Part shown: positions 33,838 to 42,421 of the stretch, in pieces
How positions within the stretch are numbered: position 1 is the stretch's first letter
Layout: every line of letters begins with the position of its first letter
Assembly (NCBI GenBank): GCA_021648225.1
Contig: JAKITE010000007.1
Location: 1 to 44,355 of the forward strand
DNA from: Paracoccaceae bacterium
GTDB taxonomy: Bacteria > Pseudomonadota > Alphaproteobacteria > Rhodobacterales > Rhodobacteraceae
Reading direction: 5' to 3'
Length of the DNA: 44,355 bases
Notes under the pieces: generated by a model
Databases searched by the model: none
What the model saw: the letters and a program-made list of their open reading frames with translations, nothing else
Told to the model about the DNA's origin: nothing
Made by a program: the position numbers and the translations under genes

Positions 33838-34695
33838 ATGGCACAACCCTATCGTCTGATTTTCCCTGAAATAACGTCTTCGGCGGCTGTTTTTAATGCA
33901 TCCCATAGCGGCTATGGCCTGCCCGATGATTTCATCCGGCAATCGGTATTATCCGTTTCGGAGCTGCGATCCTCCGAGGATGCATTTGTTGACCAATTGA
34001 TTTCAGATGCACCGGATTTCGGCGCGCCGCTGCTGGCGGCAAATTTTTCGCGGGCTTATGTGGATGTAAACCGTGCTGCAACCGAACTGGACGGGGCCTT
34101 GATTGAAGGGGTGCCCCGCCAAAAATCCAATCCGCGCGTGGCGGCCGGATTGGGGGTTTTGCCGCGCATTGTTGCGGATAGTAAAATTATCCAACGGGGG
34201 AAAATCAGCCGGGCAGAGGCAGATTTACGTTTGCAGGAATGTTATTTTCCCTATCATGCAGCGTTGGAAAGCCTGATTAAACAACAAAAACAAAGGTTTG
34301 GCCTGTGCTTGTTGTTTGATTTCCATTCAATGCCCCAAGCTGCATTAAAAACCGTGCAGCAAAAACAGGGGCGGATGCCGGATATTGTTCTGGGCGACCG
34401 GTTCGGGCTTTCTTGTGATCGTTGGTTAACGGATTCAGTTGAACAGGTTTTTACCCGTGCGGGGTTTGTGGTGGCACGAAACGCGCCTTTTGCGGGGGGT
34501 TATGTGACGCGATATTATGGCAGGCCCAAAAAAGGCATCCAGGCAATTCAGATTGAAATCAACCGTAGCCTTTATATGGATGAAAAACGCCTTTTGCCAC
34601 TGCCGGAATTTGAAAAGTTCCAAAAACAGATCAGCGATTGTGTAAATGCTATGGCCCGACTTGGCCCTGTTGCGCTGGAATTTGCAGCAGAATAA
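33838..34695 (+). CDS. N-formylglutamate amidohydrolase family protein
   Basis: A 285-residue zinc amidohydrolase-like protein of the HutG type. Conserved motifs in order are SHSGYGLPDDF (metal His, about residue 25), LLFDFHSMP, PDIVLGDRFGLSC and APFAGGYVTRYYGRP, with EINRSLYMDE near the end. HutG-type enzymes release formate from N-formyl-L-glutamate in histidine breakdown. No hut genes are present here, so another N-acyl amino acid is possible. The ATG at 33838 is preferred over the TTG one codon before. It is an isolated gene flanked by minus-strand genes. Confidence 0.85.
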   Translation: MAQPYRLIFPEITSSAAVFNASHSGYGLPDDFIRQSVLSVSELRSSEDAFVDQLISDAPDFGAPLLAANFSRAYVDVNRAATELDGALIEGVPRQKSNPRVAAGLGVLPRIVADSKIIQRGKISRAEADLRLQECYFPYHAALESLIKQQKQRFGLCLLFDFHSMPQAALKTVQQKQGRMPDIVLGDRFGLSCDRWLTDSVEQVFTRAGFVVARNAPFAGGYVTRYYGRPKKGIQAIQIEINRSLYMDEKRLLPLPEFEKFQKQISDCVNAMARLGPVALEFAAE

Positions 34696-34721
34696 AAAAA
34701 GACCGCACAAATTGCACGGTC
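34694..34721 (-). terminator. intrinsic terminator downstream of dinB (minus strand)
   Basis: On the minus strand, GACCG...CGGTC forms a stem that extends inward through two G-U pairs and GC/AU pairs to a 3-base loop, and is followed by seven U (34700-34694). It lies 100 bases after the dinB stop and overlaps the end of the plus-strand amidohydrolase gene. Confidence 0.75.
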
Positions 34722-34821
34722 CAAGTCTAGGGAGGAATTGTTCGCCGAAACGAACCTGTAATAAACATTACATTTCTTGAATATATGATGCAGCGCAGCA
34801 AAGTCAACCTGAAAGTTGAAA

Positions 34822-36087
34822 TTATTTCAGGCTGCGACCTTTGGTAATGGCATCTGCGCCGAATTTCTGGCGGATTTTATCGGTGGCGGCCTCGGCGGCG
34901 CTGCGGATCGGGGCGTTATGGTCCAGTAAATCGGGCATGGTATCGGCCAGCTCGTTTTTGCACAGGTTTGACAGGCCAACCCCGATCAGGCGGAAAGGGC
35001 CTTGGGATAGTTCTTTTTGCAGCATTCTGGTGGCGTAATAATAGATTGTGTCAGCCAGTTGAGTGGGGGAGTGCAAGGTGATACGCCGCGACAAGGATTG
35101 GAAATTGGACTTTTTAAGTTTAAGCGTCACCACCATGCCCGCCATATCCTTGGCTTTGGCGCGGTCGGAAACCTTGACGGATAATCGCCATAAGTGGCCA
35201 TCCAGAATGGCATTATTGCCGGTATCCTCGAAAAATGTGGTCTCGTTTGAAATGCTTTTGATTTTGGTGGTGCTGCTGATTTTACGGTAATCCTGCCCGC
35301 GCGCCAAATGCCAGAGCCGCAATCCCATATCGCCGTATTTTCTGGCAAGGTCAGCTTTTTCATACCGCAAAATATCGCTGATGGTGTGAATGCCGTCGCG
35401 CCCCAGTGTCTGGCGAAAAGCGGGGCCGACGCCCCAGATCATCCCCACGGGTTTACCGTGTAAAAATTCCGCTGTCTCGGCCTTGCCGATCAATGACATG
35501 CCACGTGGCTTATCAAGATCAGACGCGATTTTGGCCAGAAATTTGTTATGCGAAAGGCCAAAAGAACCGGTGATGCCGATTTCATTTTCTATACGTTTGA
35601 CCAGCCGCGCCATTTGGGCAGCGGGGGGCGTGTTGTGCAAGCGGGTGGTGCCGGTCAGGTCTAAAAAAGCCTCGTCCAGTGACAGGGGTTCGACCATCGG
35701 GGTCAGGCCGTCCATCAAGGCGCGGATCTGTTTGGAAACCTCAACGTAAACCGCCATGCGGGGCGGAACAATTTCAGCCTCGGGGCAGAGTTTGCGGGCT
35801 TGAAACATCGGCATGGCGGAACGCACGCCCTTGATGCGGGCGATATAACAGGCGGTGGTAACAACACCGCGTTTGCCGCCACCAACAATCAGGGGCTTGT
35901 CGCGCAGGTCAGGATTGTCGCGTTTTTCAACGCTGGCATAAAACGCGTCACAATCCATATGGGCGATGTTCAATTGCCAGAGTTCCGCATGACGATACAC
36001 ACGCGGAGAGCCACAATCAGGGCAGCGGCCCATGCCGGAAAAACCGGTGATACAATCACGGCAAAGGGCAGGAATTGCGTTTTTCAT
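34822..36087 (-). CDS. dinB: DNA polymerase IV (Y family) with N-terminal zinc-type motif
   Basis: A 421-residue Y-family translesion polymerase. The catalytic MDCDAFYASVEKRD (acidic residues 45 and 47) and PLSLDEAFLDLT carry the metal-binding acidic residues. GSFGLSHNKFLAKIASDLDKPRG is the palm/thumb junction, and the little-finger domain spans roughly 280-385. The first 35 residues add two CxxC pairs (Cys9, 12, 22, 25: LCRDC and RCPDCGSPRV) not found in E. coli DinB but frequent in Rhodobacterales, probably a small zinc ribbon. No clear C-terminal clamp-binding peptide is obvious. No LexA box was recognised. It lies 68 bases downstream of pyrF on the same strand. Confidence 0.93.
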   Translation of the reverse strand: MKNAIPALCRDCITGFSGMGRCPDCGSPRVYRHAELWQLNIAHMDCDAFYASVEKRDNPDLRDKPLIVGGGKRGVVTTACYIARIKGVRSAMPMFQARKLCPEAEIVPPRMAVYVEVSKQIRALMDGLTPMVEPLSLDEAFLDLTGTTRLHNTPPAAQMARLVKRIENEIGITGSFGLSHNKFLAKIASDLDKPRGMSLIGKAETAEFLHGKPVGMIWGVGPAFRQTLGRDGIHTISDILRYEKADLARKYGDMGLRLWHLARGQDYRKISSTTKIKSISNETTFFEDTGNNAILDGHLWRLSVKVSDRAKAKDMAGMVVTLKLKKSNFQSLSRRITLHSPTQLADTIYYYATRMLQKELSQGPFRLIGVGLSNLCKNELADTMPDLLDHNAPIRSAAEAATDKIRQKFGADAITKGRSLK

Positions 36088-36155
36088 GTTGCGTCATCAA
36101 TAGTATATCGCCGCGATGTTCACAAGTTGTTCTTGCTGGTTTTCTGGCTGCACAA

Positions 36156-36848
36156 TCAGCCCATGTTTTCCAATATCTGTTGCAAAGCCGCGCGGGGATC
36201 ATCAGCCTGCCAGATCGGGCGCCCTACCACGATATGATCAGCGCCCTCGGCAATGGCCTGTGCGGGGGTGGCGATGCGTTTTTGATCTGCCTTGTCACCA
36301 TCCGCCATGCGCACCCCGGGGGTGACGATCAGCTTTCCGGCGGCTTCGGGCAGGGCACGAATAAGCGCTGCTTCGTTGGGCGAGGCAATTACCCCGTCAG
36401 CCCCGGCCAGAAAGGCCAGCCTTGCGCGTTCAAGCACCAGTTCATGCAGCGCACCTTTTTGCATCAATGCCAGATCAAGATCACTGCGTTCCAACGAGGT
36501 CAGGATGGTCACCGCCAGAATTTTGGTCTGGCTGTTGCCACGCCCTGTGACGGCGGCGCGCACCACATGCGGGTCTCCGTGCACGGTCAGGAAATCCAGC
36601 TCAAACTGCACCAACCCCGAAACCGCGTGTTGAATGGTGATGGGGATGTCAAACAGTTTCATATCCAGAAACACCTGTTTGCCCATTTCTTTCAGCTCAC
36701 TGGCCAAGGCCAAGCCGCCGCCGGTTAACATGCCCAAGCCGATTTTATAAAACCCGACACTGTCGCCCAGCTGGTTTACCAGCCGCAATCCATCCAGCGC
36801 GTTTGGCAGGTCAATCGCGACAATAAGACGGTTATCGGGTTTGGTCAT
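36156..36848 (-). CDS. pyrF: orotidine 5'-phosphate decarboxylase
   Basis: A 230-residue enzyme of the last step of UMP synthesis, decarboxylating orotidine 5'-phosphate. It is a TIM barrel with the catalytic tetrad in VFLDMKLFDIPIT (Asp-x-Lys-x-x-Asp), IVAIDLPNALDG at the N-terminus and LIVTPGVR plus HIVVGRPIWQADDP for phosphate binding at the C-terminus. This is the short bacterial type I form. The start ATG at 36848 is followed by a normal N-terminus (MTKPDNRLIVAID). The divergent clpB promoter lies upstream. Confidence 0.95.
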   Translation of the reverse strand: MTKPDNRLIVAIDLPNALDGLRLVNQLGDSVGFYKIGLGMLTGGGLALASELKEMGKQVFLDMKLFDIPITIQHAVSGLVQFELDFLTVHGDPHVVRAAVTGRGNSQTKILAVTILTSLERSDLDLALMQKGALHELVLERARLAFLAGADGVIASPNEAALIRALPEAAGKLIVTPGVRMADGDKADQKRIATPAQAIAEGADHIVVGRPIWQADDPRAALQQILENMG

Positions 36849-36950
36849 CTTTTAGCTCCGGTATGATTTCGGCAATATATAGGGCCGCAATTGGCACAAT
36901 GTCACGCAAAGAAATCATGCCGAAAATCGAGATATTTACCAAAAACCACC

Positions 36951-36978
36951 CTTGCATGGGTGGATTTCCCCCCCATTT
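36951..36978 (+). promoter_or_regulatory. heat-shock (sigma-32) promoter of clpB
   Basis: CTTGCAT (36951-36957) and CCCCATTT (36971-36978) are separated by 13 bases. The -10 matches the sigma-32 consensus CCCCATNT at every defined position, and the -35 matches CTTGAAA at five of seven. It lies about 100 bases before clpB, which is a sigma-32 target in proteobacteria. The whole gap between pyrF and clpB is 232 bases. Confidence 0.75.
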
Positions 36979-37080
36979 ATAAAACAAAGGATCATGCCAT
37001 AACGGGTGATCTTAATTCCAAGGCCATGTTTGGCGTGCCATTTGGGCGCTGGTTGCATGGATGCTTAACAGGAGAATATC

Positions 37081-39676
37081 ATGAATTTCGAGAAATTCAC
37101 CGAAAGATCACGCGGGTTTGTTCAAGCCGCACAAACCATCGCGCAACGCGAAGAACACCAGCGGTTTTTGCCCGAACATTTATTAAAAGCATTGCTGGAC
37201 GATGATCAGGGGCTTGCGGGCAATCTGATTAACGCCTCGGGCGGCGATTCTGTGCGGGCGTTTGCGGATATTTCTGCTGCGGTGGATAAATTGCCCAAGG
37301 TTTCGGGCGACGGGCAGCTTTATCTGGATGGCCAGACCAACAAAGTGTTGATCGAGGCTGAAAAAATTGCCGAAAAAGCTGGCGATAGTTTTGTTACTGT
37401 TGAACGGTTGTTGACCGCGCTGTGCATTGTCAAATCAAAGGCTGCGGATGCGTTGAAGGCTGCGGGGGTGACCGCGCAGGGCCTCAACGAAGCAATAAAC
37501 GATATTCGCAAAGGCCGCACGGCAGATAGCGCGAGCGCGGAGGCGAGCTATGACGCGTTGAAAAAATACGCCGAGGACCTGACTCAAAAAGCCCGCGATG
37601 GCAAAATTGACCCGATCATTGGCCGCGATGAAGAAATTCGTCGCACCATGCAGGTATTGTCGCGCCGCACCAAGAATAATCCGGTTTTAATCGGCGATCC
37701 CGGTGTGGGTAAAACCGCGATTGCCGAAGGGCTGGCCTTGCGGATTGTTAACGGTGATGTGCCGGACTCAATCGCCGGTAAAAAACTGATGGCGCTGGAT
37801 ATGGGGGCGCTGATTGCCGGTGCCAAATATCGCGGTGAATTTGAAGAACGCCTGAAAGCGGTGTTAAACGAGGTCACCGATGCGGCTGGCGAGATTATTC
37901 TGTTTATTGATGAAATGCACACGCTTGTTGGTGCGGGCAAATCCGACGGGGCGATGGATGCTTCCAACCTGTTGAAACCCGCCCTTGCGCGGGGTGAATT
38001 GCACTGTGTTGGTGCGACCACGCTGGATGAATACCGCAAACATGTGGAAAAAGACGCGGCCCTTGCGCGGCGGTTTCAGCCGGTTTTGGTTGAGGAACCC
38101 ACCGTGGAAGACACCATTTCCATTCTGCGCGGCATTAAGGAAAAATACGAGGTGCATCACGGCATTCGTATTTCCGATGCTGCATTGGTGGCAGCGGCGA
38201 CCCTTTCGGATCGTTATATTACCGACAGGTTTTTGCCGGATAAAGCCATTGATCTAATGGACGAAGCCGCCAGCCGGTTGCGCATGGAGGCCGATAGCAA
38301 GCCCGAGGAGCTGGACACAATCGACCGCGAATTGCTGCAAAAACAGATCGAAGCCGAGGCCCTGAAAAAGGAAAAAGATGTTGCCAGCAAGGACCGTTTG
38401 AAAACGCTTGAAAAAGAGTTGACCAATCTGCAAGACCAGTCGTCTGAATTGACCGCCCGCTGGCAGGCCGAGCGCGAAAAACTGGCCGGTGCGCGTGACA
38501 TCAAAGAAGCGCTGGATCAGGCGCGCGCAAGGCTGGACCAAGCCAAGCGTGACGGTGATCTGGGCAAAGCTGGCGAACTGTCTTACGGCGTCATTCCGAA
38601 ACTGGAAGAACAGCTGGTGGCAGCAGAAGAAGCCGAAAAAGGTGATCTGATGGTTGAGGAAGCGGTGCTGCCCGAACATATCGCTGGCGTGGTCGAGCGC
38701 TGGACCGGTATTCCGGTCGATAAAATGCTGGAAGGCGAGCGTGATAAGTTGCTGCGCATGGAAGACGAGATTGGCAAACGGGTGATTGGCCAGCAAGCGG
38801 CGGTTGTTGCGGTTTCCAATGCGGTGCGCCGCGCGCGGGCCGGTCTTTCTGACCCCAATCGCCCGCAAGGCAGTTTTTTGTTTCTCGGGCCAACCGGTGT
38901 GGGCAAAACCGAGCTGACCAAAGCCTTGGCCAATTTTCTGTTTGACGATGATAACGCCATGGTGCGGGTTGATATGTCGGAATATATGGAAAAACACTCT
39001 GTTGCGCGGCTGATCGGTGCGCCTCCGGGATATGTGGGTTATGACGAGGGCGGTGCCTTGACCGAGGCTGTTCGGCGCAAACCTTATCAGGTGATCTTGT
39101 TTGACGAGGTCGAAAAGGCCCATCCGGATGTGTTTAACGTGCTGTTGCAGGTGCTGGATGATGGCCGTTTGACCGACGGGCAGGGCAGGGTTGTCGATTT
39201 CAAAAACACCCTGATTATCCTGACCAGCAATCTGGGTTCACAAGCGCTTAGCCAACTGGCCGAGGATGCCGATGTGGCTGCCGCCAAGGAACAGGTGATG
39301 GAAGCCGTGCGTGGCCATTTCCGCCCCGAATTCCTGAACCGGCTGGACGAGATTGTCATATTTGATCGGCTTAGTCGCGATAATATGGACGGTATTGTCG
39401 ATATCCAGCTGGATATTCTGGCGCCGCCTTGCACCACGCAAAATTGTGCTGGAGGTTGATGCCGCCAAGAAATGGCTGGCCGATGCGGGGTATGACCCTG
39501 TTTATGGTGCGCGCCCGTTAAAACGGGTGATCCAGCGCAGCTTGCAAAACCAATTGGCCGAAATGCTGTTGGCGGGCGAGGTGCTGGACGGTGCACATGT
39601 GCCGGTAACAGCGGATGACAATGGTTTGGTGATTGGTAATCAACCCAATGCGCCGAAACTGGCGACTGTGCATTAA
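37081..39676 (+). pseudogene. clpB: ATP-dependent chaperone ClpB, frameshifted near the 3' end
   Basis: The family-length protein (about 865 residues) is split. From the ATG at 37081 (AGGAGA Shine-Dalgarno) the reading frame runs 792 residues to a TGA at 39457-39459; the rest, RLAPRKIVLEVDAAKKWLAD and onward, is in the next frame from about 39425 to 39676. Before the break are the N domain, D1 with Walker A GDPGVGKTAIAEG (about 205) and ILFIDEMHTLVGAG, the middle coiled coil, and D2 with GPTGVGKTELTKALA (about 603) and VILFDEVEKAHPDV. The lost part holds the D2 small domain with the sensor-2 GARPLKRVIQ. Near 39421 the bases read CTGGCGCCGCCTT; restoring one GC dinucleotide gives ILARRLAPRK. 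Core disaggregase genes are rarely broken, so a consensus error is likely, but a true mutation is possible. Confidence 0.9.
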
Positions 39677-39689
39677 ATGGACTACTCTC

Positions 39690-39724
39690 AATTAGGGCGG
39701 AATTAATTTTTCGCCCTAATTTTT
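39690..39724 (+). terminator. intrinsic terminator after clpB
   Basis: A perfect 10-base stem AATTAGGGCG/CGCCCTAATT (39690-39699, 39712-39721) is followed by TTTTT. It overlaps the last codons of the convergent ParB-like gene, showing that gene sits right up against the clpB transcript end. Confidence 0.85.
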
Positions 39725-40999
39725 GATTGCACCAAGAATATAGGGTTCGAGACTGTCCCAAAGAGAAACCATATCACTGTTTGCAGGAAGGTCGCTTTTA
39801 GAGTGGAGAACCCGCTGAAGACTGGCTATAGAAGACAAAGATTTTGCGTCATTCACTTTACGCTCGACATCACGGTGTTGTTTCTCATCGAAGAGGTTAT
39901 TGCGAAGGAGTTCGCTTGAAACCACTACGATATTTTTGTTCAAGGCACCTTTATTCTTCAAGCTGTGTTTTCCGATGTAATTGTCTGTGACTTGTTCAAG
40001 AAAAACACGGAAAACAATCGCTATGGATAATGAATGTGTCCCTAGCTTTAGTTGATACTGGAGCTGCTCCCACAGAGCTTTGATTTTTGACTGCCCGTGG
40101 CGCCAATCAACAGTATGGTGGATATCCTGTGGAATAAGAGTTCTCCTGACCTTGGGCCTTTTTCCGCTCGGCCCGCTGCGGTTCTCCCCTGAGGGTTTCC
40201 CCTTTTTCGAATTTGTCGGTGAAAGCGAAAACCCTTGCTCCGACAAATCATCAAGGTATTTATTTTTGTCTTCGGAAAGGAGGAGCTGCTTCAAGGATAG
40301 CTTTCCCGAGATCAAATCATCCGCAATTTTTACTAACAGTGGATATACGGCATTTTCGTCTTTGGTAAATTTAAGATTTTTTGATTGATCTAAATCTACG
40401 CCTATGCGGGATTTACGATATTTTGTGTCAATTATTTTCGCCAAATTTGAGCGCGGGATTTTGGTTGAATTAGGATAGCCCTTTTTTTCCAAATATTGTT
40501 CAATTTTCTCTGAGATTGGATATGCAGACTGACCACCGGCTCTTTCTGCATAGTTAGCTTTTGCCCGCGTATCCCACTTAATTTGTCCTTCGCCTTCCAA
40601 CTTACCGCTATGTCGCCTCGTTAAAATTTTGCTAATAGTTTCAAAATCTGGCTCTACTTGGCATTCAATGGCTTCAGGAATGGGTGTTTTAATTTCAGCA
40701 CGTAAGCTCTGGAAAAACAATGCTACCTTTTGAGGTGCTTGGGTTAAACCCAGAAGAATTTTCAGGCAGGCGGTTCTTCTATTGCCATCATAGACGATAA
40801 ATTTATTGTTAGATTTGTAAATTAAAGGCGCATCGAATACCTTACCTTGGGTCGCGATGTCTTTAGCCAACCCCTTCATTTCTTCAAATCTGTTTTCAAA
40901 AAGCCATTTGATAGCAGCTTCTTCTGAATCTAGAGGTCCATGGCGGTCGTTGTTTGGATTTACTACCAAATCAGAAATTTTTACCGTTTCATATGGCAT
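39716..40999 (-). CDS. orphan ParB-like domain protein, AT-rich
   Basis: A 427-residue protein with a ParB/Srx-type N-terminal domain: VKISDLVVNPNNDRHG at residues 6-21 and YDGNRRTACLKILLGL (70-85), equivalent to the G-x-RR-x-x-A motif where ParB proteins bind nucleotide or phosphate. The middle (130-240) is Lys-rich and helical. The C-terminal 120 residues (TVDWRHGQSKIKALW and after) are a separate helical domain that was not recognised. Codons are clearly AT-richer than in neighbours (AAA, AAT, TTA, ATA), which suggests transfer. No ParA partner, methylase or phage gene is adjacent. Similar stand-alone ParB-like proteins occur in defence or mobile islands; the function here is unknown. AGGG lies 8 bases before the ATG. 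Confidence 0.75.
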   Translation of the reverse strand: MPYETVKISDLVVNPNNDRHGPLDSEEAAIKWLFENRFEEMKGLAKDIATQGKVFDAPLIYKSNNKFIVYDGNRRTACLKILLGLTQAPQKVALFFQSLRAEIKTPIPEAIECQVEPDFETISKILTRRHSGKLEGEGQIKWDTRAKANYAERAGGQSAYPISEKIEQYLEKKGYPNSTKIPRSNLAKIIDTKYRKSRIGVDLDQSKNLKFTKDENAVYPLLVKIADDLISGKLSLKQLLLSEDKNKYLDDLSEQGFSLSPTNSKKGKPSGENRSGPSGKRPKVRRTLIPQDIHHTVDWRHGQSKIKALWEQLQYQLKLGTHSLSIAIVFRVFLEQVTDNYIGKHSLKNKGALNKNIVVVSSELLRNNLFDEKQHRDVERKVNDAKSLSSIASLQRVLHSKSDLPANSDMVSLWDSLEPYILGAIKN

Positions 41000-41118
41000 T
41001 TTATACCCTGTAAGACTAAATTAAAAAGCTTAACACGCCTTATTGTTGTGGGCAACTTTGTTGGCCTGAAAGGAAAGTCTTGGAATTCATTCGTGCAGTG
41101 ACGTTATTTTGATCTGGT

Positions 41119-41139
41119 GGATTGTAAAATTTACAATCC
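41119..41139. repeat. perfect 21-base palindrome
   Basis: GGATTGTAAA-A-TTTACAATCC, ten-base arms around a single A. It lies upstream of the ParB-like gene, 120 bases from its start, and could be a repressor site or part of an insertion scar. Confidence 0.6.
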
Positions 41140-41152
41140 GCTGGACATTGCG

Positions 41153-41176
41153 ACTGGCCATTTTGTTTTGGCCAGT
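41153..41176. repeat. inverted repeat, 8-base arms
   Basis: ACTGGCCA (41153-41160) and TGGCCAGT (41169-41176) with loop TTTTGTTT, 13 bases after the preceding palindrome. There is no T-run on either strand, so it is not a good terminator. Confidence 0.55.
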
Positions 41177-41257
41177 TGTTCTTGTTGCTGGCGCGGTTTT
41201 ATATCTGCGCTATTCCTGAGGCCAGATATATCGTCAATCCGGGTCAGATCGCGGAGC

Positions 41258-41278
41258 GGTGCGTGGGGACCACGCACC
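41258..41278. repeat. REP-like palindromic unit
   Basis: GGTGCGTGG-GGA-CCACGCACC, nine-base perfect arms. It lies 9 bases downstream of the DUF302 gene (minus strand) and is followed by CCTACGG. The GC-rich hairpin in an intergenic gap resembles the dispersed palindromic units of proteobacteria; copy number elsewhere in the genome is not known. Confidence 0.5.
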
Positions 41279-41287
41279 CTACGGGTA

Positions 41288-41722
41288 TTATTGGGTGGCG
41301 CTTTGCACGATTTCATCAAGCAATGCATTGGCTGGCGCCATGGATTCGCCCGGATATACCTGATGGCCGATAATGGTTTCATCGGGGTTGCCGGGCAGGG
41401 AATAAACAAAGATCGTATAGGGGCAATAGGCGATATTGGCGGGGTCGGCCTCCAACACTTGCCGCGAGACCTTGGCGGAACAGAAATTATACAGGGTTGC
41501 GCCGGAATAAATCTCGACATCCGAACCTACATCGGCGCCGGTGCGTTCCAGCATTGCGCCGGTATAGCTGACAAAATCAATGGTCAGACCCATATCAATA
41601 ATGGCACTTTCAACCGCAAATTCCATGTCATCCACGGTTTCCGGCACGGTGACGGTCATGATTTCCTGCGCAGCCATCGGGCTGGCAAGCAAAAACAGGG
41701 CAGTTGTCAAAAGGTGTCGCAT
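41288..41722 (-). CDS. DUF302 domain protein, secreted
   Basis: A 144-residue protein with a signal peptide (MRHLLTTALFLLASPMAAQE) and a DUF302 domain. The domain pattern is the usual one: a small alpha/beta fold with MEFAVESAIIDMGLTIDFVSYTG, GAMLERTG, TLYNFCSAKVSRQVLEADP and YCPYTIFVYSLPG. The family often binds small ligands or copper; two Cys residues are spaced across the domain, possibly forming a disulfide. The start at 41722 gives the signal peptide; eight residues upstream to 41746 are unlikely. No clear partner gene is present; the GyrI-like gene lies 54 bases upstream on the same strand. Confidence 0.82.
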   Translation of the reverse strand: MRHLLTTALFLLASPMAAQEIMTVTVPETVDDMEFAVESAIIDMGLTIDFVSYTGAMLERTGADVGSDVEIYSGATLYNFCSAKVSRQVLEADPANIAYCPYTIFVYSLPGNPDETIIGHQVYPGESMAPANALLDEIVQSATQ

Positions 41723-41776
41723 CGGTGGCTCCTTGGTTCCGGTCATGGCAAGTGTAACGTTTTTGCCATGGATTTA

Positions 41777-42421
41777 TCAATCACCTTTGCGTGATGCGGA
41801 TGTCTTGGCGTGATAAGGCTGCCGTAATATGGTGCGCCATTTTTCCGGCGCAGCGCGGCGAATGTCGCTTAGGTAAATTTCATGATGTTTGCCCGACAGG
41901 GTATGGCCCGTGGCCTCGATCGCGGCATGCAGCTGTTCAATGGTTGGGCCTTCCTCCTCAAACGGGCCGATATGCAATATCTGTGCGCATGGCCCCTCGG
42001 TATAGTTTTCAAAGCGCAGCCCTTCCAGATTGGCCGGGTTTTTCTTTTTGGTGGCGGCCTGCATGGCCATATCTATATCCGCTTGTTTGATGAAATCCGG
42101 CTGGCGGATCATCATGGTCCATTGCCATTGGCTTTTGTCGCGCTTGGTGGAGAAATGCGCCATATCCTCAGCCCACCACAGGCCCTCCAGCGGCATCACA
42201 CCGTAATCAATGGCGCGCGGGCCTTTTTTGATCAGGAATTTCATTGTATAGGAGACAGCAAACAGCGCCTCGATCACTTGGGTATAGCGCGGACCTTCGG
42301 GCGCGCCTTTGCCGTCGATCATCAGATAATTCATCGGGCCTATATCCAGCAGGCTGACCTTTTTGGCGGAGGGTGCGTATATGTCTTTTTGCTGCTTTTT
42401 AAGGTCGAGTTTATCGGGCAT
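41777..42421 (-). CDS. GyrI-like small-molecule-binding domain protein
   Basis: A 214-residue protein with the GyrI/SbmC-type fold (SOUL/GyrI superfamily), beginning with VSLLDIGPMNYLMIDGKGAPEGP and followed by MPLEGLWWAEDMAHF. The C-terminal half has CAQILHIGPFEEEGPTIEQLHAAI and KHHEIYLSD, typical of GyrI-like proteins of the cyclopropyl-hydrolase kind. It has no DNA-binding part. Its ATG lies inside the original 3' end of the AraC/GyrI gene (restored stop at 42411-42413), so the two genes formed a coupled operon before the transposon insertion. Role in sensing or hydrolysing a small molecule is inferred. Confidence 0.85.
   Translation of the reverse strand: MPDKLDLKKQQKDIYAPSAKKVSLLDIGPMNYLMIDGKGAPEGPRYTQVIEALFAVSYTMKFLIKKGPRAIDYGVMPLEGLWWAEDMAHFSTKRDKSQWQWTMMIRQPDFIKQADIDMAMQAATKKKNPANLEGLRFENYTEGPCAQILHIGPFEEEGPTIEQLHAAIEATGHTLSGKHHEIYLSDIRRAAPEKWRTILRQPYHAKTSASRKGD

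Noticed and set aside
41131..41520. A 129-codon open frame overlapping the palindromes and the DUF302 gene
   Set aside because: It runs on the same strand in another frame across the DUF302 coding region and the hairpins, with no recognisable domain.
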